In this document: piece by piece, positions 1 through 5,412 of the stretch
How positions within the stretch are numbered: the stretch's first letter is position 1
How the letters are laid out: each line of letters starts with the position of its first letter
Assembly: GCA_937958685.1 (NCBI GenBank)
Contig: CALGNF010000016.1
Coordinates: 1-5,457 of the forward strand
Direction: 5' to 3'
Source of the DNA: an uncultured Caryophanales bacterium
GTDB taxonomy: Bacteria; Bacillota_I; Bacilli_A; Izemoplasmatales; Hujiaoplasmataceae
Length of the DNA stretch: 5,457 nucleotides
The notes under the pieces: model-generated
What the model was told of the DNA's origin: nothing
Database searches by the model: none
What the model saw: only the letters and a program-made list of their open reading frames with translations
Made by a program: the position numbers and the translations under genes

Positions 1-45
1 CCACCGAGATCTACACTCTTTCCCTACACGACGCTCTTCCGATCT
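1..45 (+). other. Illumina TruSeq P5/Read-1 adapter (library artefact)
   Basis: These 45 bases match the last 45 of the 58-base Illumina universal (P5 plus Read 1) adapter, ending in the familiar GCTCTTCCGATCT. They are synthetic, not biological. The insert starts at 46. The same sequence occurs in reverse complement at 5413..5457, so the fragment was flanked by the same adapter on both sides. The minus-strand frame of the PcfJ-like gene happens to stay open through the adapter, so an automatic caller would add false residues here. Confidence 0.98.
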
Positions 46-1224
46 CTTTTTTTCTGCAGACTCGATTTGAGCCTTCGCTCTTTCCTCGTTTTTGATTGCA
101 TTCTTGATTGTCAGAATATCCTGATGTGCTTTCGCCGGATCCTTAGGAAATGCTTTCTTCGGATCGATAGCACCTTCGAGCTCGAGTACCATGTTCAAGT
201 AGTCAATCCAATCGCGTTGTACAGATTCGGTCGTGTTTGAACGTCCGTATCTTCCACAGCTTTCTTCGCCCTCTTTGTAACAAACCTCTTTCAAGTAGCG
301 GAGGCATTTCCCTTGAGATTCGCCAGTCAACCTCATGGCATCGGCCAAATGTTCGACAAGATACAAAGTCATACCTTTGATTTCAGAAGGCTTGAAGCTC
401 AGCTTGTTTTGCTTGACCTTGCGAAGGATCATCACTTCATCGGCTGTTGGATCACCAAGTTCCTTCAGTTCTTTTCGCATCGATCTGATCGTGTTTTTAG
501 TGATTGTTCGTCGATCGACATATCCATCGATGACAGCTTCATAGAGTCTTTTGAAACCAGCTTTCCAGAGCAACTCAACCCATTCCCAATTTAGAACGGA
601 CCAGTACTGAGCAAGGAAGTAATCTGCTCTCGGAACGGTATCGACAAACTTATCTTTCATGAACTCCCCGATGCAAGTGTACTTTGCATCGGTATCTGCA
701 AAGAAAGCCGGATAATCGCTTGGAATCATTTGGAATGTTTCTCTATGATACTTCTGTCCACTTCCAAAATAGTAATCGACATATCTCCAGTCATTCTTCC
801 ATTGTTCATTCGGCGAAAATCGAGCACATGATAGTCTTAATCGTGTTTTCTCGTCACCAATGGGATAACCAAGGAATTGCCGCTCGGCTTCGAAGATACT
901 CGTTTTCTCTTGATGCCTCTCTGTAATGACTGTCGTCGCAATGTAGAAGGAGTAAAGAATGCGATTGCCGATTTTGTGGATCCTTTCACATGCTGTTTCT
1001 TGCGCGTAGGAATTCGGATTGAACTTCTTCGTTACTTTTCTTGGAATCAAAACGGATCCACAGTGATGGCATTTTGTCGAATCCGCATCTTGATATGTTC
1101 CACAGTGGGAGCACATTCCAAGCTTTCCTAATGGGATCCTGAAATTGTAATGCTTGATTTTCTGCTGATGCCAGTCCTCATATTCCGATGGGATTGGCAA
1201 TTCGTCCGTGATGTATGATGACAT
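46..1224 (-). CDS. pcfJ: PcfJ-like protein, C-terminus cut by fragment end
   Basis: There are 393 uninterrupted codons from ATG at 1224 to the adapter junction, and the true stop lies beyond the insert. A zinc ribbon lies near the N-terminus (C38-x2-C41 and C52-x2-C55, as CSHCG...CHHCG). The C-terminal part shows the PcfJ signature: W339-x-DYL followed by FPKDPAKAHQD at about 359-369, then a charged helix (KNEERAKAQIESAEKK). PcfJ was named on the enterococcal conjugative plasmid pCF10; relatives are common in Firmicutes phages and conjugative elements beside PcfK, but their biochemical role is not established. A DNA or RNA-binding role is inference from the ribbon. The start follows the pcfK stop by 5 bases, with GAGGAG (1233..1238) 8 bases upstream, so translation is probably coupled. 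The missing tail is probably short, judging from where the signature sits. Confidence 0.85.
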
Positions 1225-1229
1225 GAGGA

Positions 1230-1982
1230 TCACTCCTCATCTTGTTCTTCGTCGATGTCTTGATCGTCTTCCAAATCGTCTTCGGAGCATTCGCAATCGA
1301 CGTCGACGGATGCGGTGAGTTCTTCGTAGCATTTGCTGCAGAGGTCCTTTTCGACCCAATAGCAGCCATCCTGGCACGCTTGATTGTCGGTGCATCCGCA
1401 GACTCTGCAGACGCTGCCGGCGGGCTTGGCAGGCTTTTCTTCGACGCGCGCTTCTTCGACATCCAAACCGAAGTCGAAGATCGATGCTTGGTTCGCGTCG
1501 ACGCCTTGGCGTTTGCGCAGCTTGGCTTCTTCCTTGGCGATGCGTTCGGCTTCGGCTTTTTGCGCCGCCTTCTCGGCCGCGAGTTTCTGCTCCTTGGCGA
1601 GTCTCGCCGATTCGGCTTTCCGCTTCTTTTCGGAGGCTTTTTGTTCTTCGGTCAGTTCTGCAGGTTTGGCCGGCTTGACGGGTTTGGTAGCAGCGGGTTC
1701 GGGTTTGGGTTCTTCCTTCGTCTTGAAGTAGGTTTCCACCCATCCAAAAACGACGTCGTCCTTGACCATCTGTTTGTTCGCGCGCCGTGCTTCTTTGGCG
1801 CAGTGGTCGTAGGATCCTTTGATGGATTTGCCGGGTTGCAGAATGCCTTCCGCAAGCCCTTCGTTGTCGATGTGGTCGCACAACCAGTTGTGGATCGCAT
1901 CGATCTCTTCCGAGTGCTTGCCGGTCATTTCTTGAAGCATTTTTTGAAGTGCTTGGTCCTTGATGTTGTCGGCGATGTTCAT
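1230..1982 (-). CDS. pcfK: PcfK-like protein with coiled-coil linker and Cys-rich C-terminal module
   Basis: The protein has 250 residues. Residues 1-87 carry the PcfK pattern: AIHNWLCD at 29-36, LAEGILQPGKSIKGSYDHCAKEAR at about 43-66 and DDVVFGWVETYF at 75-86. Then comes a Pro/Lys/Ala linker (89-110) and a long Lys/Glu/Ala helix, probably a coiled coil or single helix (112-158). A QASIFDF motif at 165-171 resembles the sliding-clamp peptide QL(S/D)LF. A Cys cluster (C192, C195, C197, C203, C207, C215, C218) has the CRVCGCT...GCYWVEKDLCSKC form seen at the ends of several phage proteins and probably binds metal. The tail is very acidic (233-250). PcfK is known from plasmid pCF10 and phages, always of unclear function. 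The pairing with PcfJ immediately downstream supports both calls. AGGAGGG at 1987..1993 sits 4 bases before the ATG and fixes the start. Confidence 0.87.
   Translation of the reverse strand: MNIADNIKDQALQKMLQEMTGKHSEEIDAIHNWLCDHIDNEGLAEGILQPGKSIKGSYDHCAKEARRANKQMVKDDVVFGWVETYFKTKEEPKPEPAATKPVKPAKPAELTEEQKASEKKRKAESARLAKEQKLAAEKAAQKAEAERIAKEEAKLRKRQGVDANQASIFDFGLDVEEARVEEKPAKPAGSVCRVCGCTDNQACQDGCYWVEKDLCSKCYEELTASVDVDCECSEDDLEDDQDIDEEQDEE
1233..1238 (-). promoter_or_regulatory. Shine-Dalgarno site of the PcfJ-like gene
   Basis: GAGGAG lies 8 bases before the ATG at 1224 and inside the last codons of the PcfK-like gene. It fixes the PcfJ start and points to translational coupling of the two genes. 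Confidence 0.75.
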
Positions 1983-2004
1983 AGTACCCTCCTGGTCATT
2001 TGAC

Positions 2005-2583
2005 CTAGTTTTGATATTTCAGCAGCCTTCCGGCTTCTACTTGTTCTGTAGCGAAGACGTCCCAGTCGAGATCGGCTCCCGGCGTCATGTCTGTCACAAT
2101 CGGTTCTTTTCCAATCGCATCGTAGAAATAATTGTCGATGCTGACGTAATCCGGGCTAACGAATAACCGTACTCTCATGTCCGTGAAATCACATTCATCT
2201 CTCAAGTCGGAATAGTTCGCCAGGATCTTGGCCACTCTCAGATTCGGAGCTACGACAAGTGAGTAATCGCCACGGTTCGGATCCGATGCAATGAATGCTT
2301 TATTCGGTCCAACGCTTTCCAAGCCGGATTTATCGATGATATACCAGTTGTTCGTTCCGACCTGTTCAATTAGTACTAAAGTGTGATCCAACTCATTGAT
2401 ATTGTACGGTGCGACTCGAAGAGCCTTGAAAATGTTCGAACGCTTGGACGTGATTTCCGGAACTTGATTTTGCTTCCACAATGAAGGAGCTTCTTTCCAG
2501 TTCAGCATTTTGAACCATTCGGCATACGCCGGATAGATCATCTTGATGTCGACGATGCGATAATAGAATCCTTGCTTGATCAT
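2005..2583 (-). CDS. phage protein of unknown function, 192 aa
   Basis: I do not recognise a named family. The protein has 192 residues, is soluble in appearance and has no signal peptide or membrane segment. The first 90 residues (YRIVDIKMIYPAYAEWFK at 8-25, then HTLVLIEQ...WYIIDKSGLES at 67-90) look like a compact beta-rich domain that I have seen repeated in hypothetical phage proteins; this resemblance is weak and from memory. Residues 100-192 contain mixed alpha/beta sequence with many Asp and Tyr residues and no obvious catalytic motif. The gene starts with an ATGA overlap with the stop of the upstream gene (2580..2583) and has AGGAGG at 2591..2596, so it is clearly translated as part of the same operon. 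It ends 22 bases before the PcfK-like gene. A role in replication or host takeover would be guesswork. Confidence 0.8.
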   Translation of the reverse strand: MIKQGFYYRIVDIKMIYPAYAEWFKMLNWKEAPSLWKQNQVPEITSKRSNIFKALRVAPYNINELDHTLVLIEQVGTNNWYIIDKSGLESVGPNKAFIASDPNRGDYSLVVAPNLRVAKILANYSDLRDECDFTDMRVRLFVSPDYVSIDNYFYDAIGKEPIVTDMTPGADLDWDVFATEQVEAGRLLKYQN

Positions 2584-2996
2584 TGCGTAGCCTCCTGAAC
2601 TGGTGCCGTTACGTCGACGCCGGCAGGCGCATCTTCAAAGAATCTGACCCAGCGCAGAAAAGCGCGTAGGATCGGTTGAATGTTCGTGTCGTCGGCGTTT
2701 CCGCTGAATCCGATGAATCCGTCTTCGTTGAACGAGATCACTTCGCGGCCTCTGAAGTAGTGCCCGCTGCCTTTGATGTAGCAAGCCTTCTTTCCGGTCT
2801 TTCGGTTTATCTTGACTCGAAGCGATTTGGGATCTAGCTGCGTGATGTACGGGAACGGATTATTCTCGTTGAACTTGTCCAGTTCGTCCTTCAGGTAGTC
2901 CCCCAAGAACAGAATCATGTTGGGTCGCAGCACGCGATCGTACGACAATTTTTCGTTGAAGATCTGACGAGCTTGTCCCCTGGTAAGCTTATCCAT
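2580..2996 (-). CDS. conserved phage protein of unknown function, 138 aa
   Basis: The protein has 138 residues. A basic/helical N-terminus (LTRGQARQIFNEKL) is followed by a middle segment with YIKGSGHYFRGREVISFNEDGFIGFSGNADDTNIQPILRAFLRWV (about 73-117). The FRGRE-x-ISFNEDGFIGF pattern followed by an Asn/Gln/Pro-rich helix with a Trp recalls a small family of uncharacterised phage proteins; I know of no assigned function. The Thr/Ala/Pro-rich C-terminus (122-138) looks disordered. The start overlaps the end of the upstream gene by 8 bases and is preceded by AGGAGGG (3001..3007), an excellent ribosome binding site. The stop overlaps the next gene by the four bases ATGA. No metal-binding or nucleotide-binding motif is visible. 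Confidence 0.82.
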   Translation of the reverse strand: MDKLTRGQARQIFNEKLSYDRVLRPNMILFLGDYLKDELDKFNENNPFPYITQLDPKSLRVKINRKTGKKACYIKGSGHYFRGREVISFNEDGFIGFSGNADDTNIQPILRAFLRWVRFFEDAPAGVDVTAPVQEATQ

Positions 2997-3447
2997 GTTG
3001 CCCTCCTATGTCGAAACCGATTTGGCCCGACTTCGTTTCTTTCAGAATCGCTTGATACACCGGCACGCCGCGTCCCACGATCGGGAGACGGAGGAATTCG
3101 TCATGCTGCTGCCGGTAGTCAATGCGCTCTACAACGCATCTGGCGGCGTCTAGGCGTGCGAGCTCAAGGTTTCGATACTCGCGGACCTCTTCTTGCGACT
3201 CGGCGACTTTGACGCCCTTGGCGCCGGTCAGGATGATGTGGTGGAATACATGCGAGAGTTTGATCTCTCGAATGATCTCGCGCATCTTGGTGTCATTTGA
3301 TGCAGAGATCTCACCGTAGAATCGCTCGCAAAGCGAATCGATCGAATTCCATCGAACCGGGTACTGATTCACAATGAACTGATGAACCTGATGTACGAAC
3401 GGATCGTGGTTGGTGACCTTGATTTCTTTTCCGTTACGGGTTGGCAT
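2989..3447 (-). CDS. small winged-helix-like DNA-binding protein (putative)
   Basis: The protein has 152 residues. After an N-terminal helix (FVHQVHQFIVNQY, 17-29), residues about 33-91 fit a winged helix: WNSIDSLCERFYG, then NDTKMREIIREIKLSHVFHHIILTGAKGVKVAESQEEVREY. The last part has the form 'strand, Gly-rich turn, strand, S/T-QEEV-x-EY' found in a winged-helix family of Firmicutes phage proteins, where the usual text is a Gly-Tyr wing followed by an acidic helix. Residues 92-115 form a long helix (EYRNLELARLDAARCVVERID). The C-terminus (122-152) is unassigned. The family match is inference from pattern, not a search. The likely role is DNA binding within the replication or regulatory module. 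The start overlaps the upstream gene by 14 bases, and AAGGGG lies about 10 bases before the ATG. Confidence 0.75.
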   Translation of the reverse strand: MPTRNGKEIKVTNHDPFVHQVHQFIVNQYPVRWNSIDSLCERFYGEISASNDTKMREIIREIKLSHVFHHIILTGAKGVKVAESQEEVREYRNLELARLDAARCVVERIDYRQQHDEFLRLPIVGRGVPVYQAILKETKSGQIGFDIGGQHG

Positions 3448-4003
3448 TTCGAATCACCCCTTCAATCGACGACATGGGTTGAATCAATGGGATCTTCCGT
3501 AGCAAATAGCGGGGATTCTTGACCTTGCCATTGAGATAATTACATATGCTGCCGATGGACAATCTGAGCGCTCTAGACGCGGCAGCTGCTGTCTCATAGC
3601 GCGCAATCTCCGATTGTGTGATTCTGTCTTCATGTACGATATAGAATGTCGGATGTCGATAGTACTTCTTCTTACTAATCCCATCAATGCTCATCTCGAT
3701 CTGCGGAGTGACCGTTGGCTTTGGTGTGGCGATCTTCGCTTCCTTCGAAATTCGGACGACAGTCACATTGGATACAACCTTGCTTGGATCGAACTCCTTC
3801 TCCCTTGGGACGAAGGTATGTAACGCGATGGATTGCCAAAGGCTGTCTACGACGGACTCGGAGATACTCAATTCATCTTGCGTCTTTTTGTCGTCATACA
3901 TCAGTCGTTTGACTTCCTTGGTCACCATCCCGCCTTGGAGCATGTAGTAGTACTTGCGAGCCCAATTGTGGATCGCATCGTCTCTTTCCTTCCGTTGGTT
4001 CAT
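3434..4003 (-). CDS. protein with C-terminal NUMOD1-like DNA-binding segment
   Basis: The protein has 189 residues. Residues about 133-169 (IARYETAAAASRALRLSIGSICNYLNGKVKNPRYLLRKIP) follow the NUMOD1-type pattern, in which an aromatic/Ser start, an 'A-x-x-A-L-x-x-S-x-x-S-I' helix pair, an 'LNGK' turn and a final basic strand form a small DNA-binding helix-turn-helix. NUMOD1 normally accompanies homing endonucleases (HNH or GIY-YIG), but no nuclease motif is visible here, so the segment probably serves sequence-specific binding alone. The N-terminal 66 residues are helical and charged (RKERDDAIHNWARKYYYM and TKEVKRLMYDDKKTQDELSISESVVDSLWQSI). Residues 4-14 share the string DAIHNW with the PcfK-like protein. 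The gene overlaps the helicase loader by ATGA (4000..4003), and GGAGGG (4011..4016) precedes the start. Function is inferred only. Confidence 0.78.
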   Translation of the reverse strand: MNQRKERDDAIHNWARKYYYMLQGGMVTKEVKRLMYDDKKTQDELSISESVVDSLWQSIALHTFVPREKEFDPSKVVSNVTVVRISKEAKIATPKPTVTPQIEMSIDGISKKKYYRHPTFYIVHEDRITQSEIARYETAAAASRALRLSIGSICNYLNGKVKNPRYLLRKIPLIQPMSSIEGVIRNANP

Positions 4004-4833
4004 CGGAGAGCCCTCCGGATGTTCTTGGAATCGTCTTTGGCAACGGATAGCACGAACGGGCCGCAGAGCTCCTGGATACGGCTGCCAATGGCTTCATCGA
4101 GCTTCAGGACGGCGTCAAGGGTCCATTCGCTGGAGATGATGGTTGTCTTGCTGTTCATGTAGCGATACTTCAGGATCTCCGATGCAATGTTGACATCGGC
4201 ATCGGTCGGCTGACCATGCGATTCGAGGAAGTCGTCGATGTAGAGGACCGCAACGCGTTGGTACTTCTCGATCATCTTCATGTAGCCGTCGGTGTTCATG
4301 GTCGGCTTCAATCGATTGATCAAGTCCCTCCAGATCACGTAGAGTCCTTCGTTTCCACGATTGATGATCTCCATGGTGATGGCGGTGCACAGCTTCGTCT
4401 TCCCGGATCCGGGTTGACCGCCGGCATAGAACCAGTTGACTTTCCAATGGCGGTTCAGATAGTCGGTTGCTTTTTGTTTCATGCGCCCTTGCCAATCAAA
4501 GTCGATTTCGAAGCTCTCCATGGTGTGTTCCAGGATCATGCCTTCGAGTCCGGCTTGCACGAGGTACTTGTGAGCGTTGCGGCGCGGCATGCAGGAGCAC
4601 ACCTGAAGCTGGTAGTAGTCGAGTCTATCAATGGTGGCACGTATGGCGATCGTACCTCGATTCTTGCACAGAGGGCAGTCTACGCCGTTCCAAGGCTCTG
4701 CAGAGTCTTCGTTGTGCCATTTGACGCGTTGGTCGATGTCGTCGCGCCGATTGAAAGGTTTGCGTTCAGATGACCGTTCCGGCCGGCTGAGATCCAAGGG
4801 AGCCTTTTTCAATTCTTCCGTGATTGTTCCCAT
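4000..4833 (-). CDS. dnaC: DnaC/DnaI-like AAA+ helicase loader
   Basis: The protein has 277 residues and loads the replicative helicase onto origin DNA opened by the initiator. A Cys cluster, C53-x2-C56 and C79-x-C81 (CPLCKNRG...CSC), is the zinc-binding N-terminal region typical of phage and Firmicutes DnaI-type loaders. The ATPase follows: Walker A GGQPGSGKT at 138-146, Walker B VAVLYIDDF at 194-202, a sensor-like TTIISSEWTLDAV at 230-242, and GSRIQELCG at 250-258 with a probable arginine finger at R252. The length is usual for the family. I chose ATG at 4833 because GAAAGGAG (4843..4850) lies 9 bases upstream and the protein begins naturally as MGTITEELKK. A longer frame to 4932 adds 33 low-complexity residues without a comparable site. 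The gene overlaps the replisome organizer by 68 bases. An IstB transposition helper is less likely, as no transposase is nearby. Confidence 0.93.
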   Translation of the reverse strand: MGTITEELKKAPLDLSRPERSSERKPFNRRDDIDQRVKWHNEDSAEPWNGVDCPLCKNRGTIAIRATIDRLDYYQLQVCSCMPRRNAHKYLVQAGLEGMILEHTMESFEIDFDWQGRMKQKATDYLNRHWKVNWFYAGGQPGSGKTKLCTAITMEIINRGNEGLYVIWRDLINRLKPTMNTDGYMKMIEKYQRVAVLYIDDFLESHGQPTDADVNIASEILKYRYMNSKTTIISSEWTLDAVLKLDEAIGSRIQELCGPFVLSVAKDDSKNIRRALR

Positions 4834-5412
4834 TGTTGGATGCTCCTTTCTTGTTGTCGTAGTTGCCTTCGACAATCTTCGGGAAGTAGGTGTCGGTGAA
4901 ACACCAGTCGAGCGTCGCTGCCCATCCGTCACGATTGTTTCCGCATAGGTGATCCGACTCGAAAACGCGATCGATCATCTTGTAGACGTTCTCGAGCCCA
5001 TACTGGTCGATGCGGGCCTTGATGCTCTTTTTTCGATTCTCGCCGATGCGTTTGAGCACGCTCGGGATCTTCGATTTCGCCGGATCCTGATATCGGACCT
5101 TCTCGTTCCAGAACTCGACGATCTTGTCATAGGGATACGCTGCCGCTTCTGCCTTGATCGTTTCAGCGTCTTTTTGTACCGTAACATGAGGGGTTGATTC
5201 CCCGCTTTCTTTTACCCCCTTTAGGGGGTTTTCTTTCTCTTTATCTATATCTATCTTCTTACTTCTATCTTCTCCCCCCGTTACAGGTGCGTTACGTAAC
5301 GGTGTTGTAACGGTCGTTGCATCGGCATCAAGTTGCCCTTTCTTTTTCTCTCGACTTCGAGCTACTCGGATCTTGGTTTGCTCTCGTTGACGCTCGATTT
5401 TGTCGGTCGACT
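4766..5412 (-). CDS. phage replisome organizer (replication initiator), N-terminus missing
   Basis: This is the last 214 residues of a replication initiator; the frame is open to the adapter junction, and the TAG just beyond is created by the adapter (5411..5413). Visible residues 1-24 are basic and Arg/Lys/Glu-rich, as usual after the N-terminal winged-helix domain of these proteins. Residues 25-90 form a low-complexity linker (VTTPLRNAPVTGGEDRSKKIDIDKEKENPLKG). The C-terminal domain spans about 93-188: YDKIVEFWN, NRKKSIKARIDQYGLENVYKMIDRVFESDHLCGNN, GWAATLDWCFTDTYFPKIVEGNYDNK, a pattern very common in Firmicutes phage initiators. It would bind the origin and recruit the loader encoded next. 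A GTG at 5059 is internal, not the start. The linker DNA holds the symmetric repeats listed below. A DnaD-type replisome protein is a near-equivalent naming. Confidence 0.9.
4843..4850 (-). promoter_or_regulatory. Shine-Dalgarno site deciding the helicase-loader start
   Basis: GAAAGGAG lies 9 bases before the ATG at 4833 and within the coding sequence of the replisome organizer (its NKKGASNN segment). It supports the 277-residue form over the extended frame starting at 4932. Confidence 0.8.
5214..5229 (+). repeat. short hairpin ACCCCC-TTTA-GGGGGT
   Basis: Six base pairs enclose a TTTA loop, followed on the plus strand by TTTCTTTCTCTTT, so on that strand it looks like a weak factor-independent terminator. 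It lies inside a minus-strand gene, where no run of T follows. It could block antisense transcription through the candidate origin or be a structural part of it, but chance in low-complexity coding DNA is possible. Confidence 0.35.
5229..5272. other. A+T-rich G-free tract beside the iterons, candidate unwinding element
   Basis: This 44-base stretch has 33 A or T and 11 C on the plus strand and no G, so the minus strand has no C. It includes the 10-base direct repeat TCTATCTTCT at 5250..5259, with the second copy at 5264..5273. It codes for the charged KKIDIDKEKE part of the initiator linker. Its position next to the GTAAC array resembles the strand-biased A+T-rich element of lambda-type origins. 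Coding of Lys, Ile, Asp and Glu could produce such composition by itself. Confidence 0.45.
5278..5313. repeat. dyad-symmetric GTAAC iteron array, candidate replication origin
   Basis: GTTAC occurs at 5280..5284 and 5291..5295, and its complement GTAAC at 5296..5300 and 5307..5311. Neighbouring copies of the same orientation are exactly 11 bases apart, about one helical turn, and the whole is symmetric about 5295/5296. The centre is a 12-base perfect palindrome CGTTACGTAACG (5290..5301); the outer 8 bases at 5278..5285 pair with 5306..5313. A fifth GTAAC is at 5181..5185. The array lies in the linker-coding part of the initiator gene, the same place as the lambda origin within gene O. Origin function is inference. 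Confidence 0.6.

Noticed and set aside
313..1131. Several plus-strand frames of 69-93 residues in the left third
   Set aside because: They are shadows of the unbroken 393-codon PcfJ-like frame on the minus strand.
1242..2003. 253-residue plus-strand frame, hydrophobic and Phe-rich
   Set aside because: It is the antisense of the Lys/Glu/Ala-rich PcfK-like gene; Lys and Glu codons read as Phe and Leu on the other strand. It has no supporting ribosome site or neighbours.
4216..4773. 185-residue plus-strand frame
   Set aside because: It is opposite the well-supported AAA+ helicase loader, shows no family pattern, and all real genes here run on the other strand.
4834..4932. 33-residue N-terminal extension of the helicase loader
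   Set aside because: The extension is Thr/Arg/Ser low complexity and overlaps the conserved C-terminal domain of the initiator in another frame, and a strong ribosome site marks ATG 4833.
4766..5059. 97-residue protein starting at GTG 5059
   Set aside because: The same frame continues upstream to the insert end with initiator-like sequence, so the GTG is internal.
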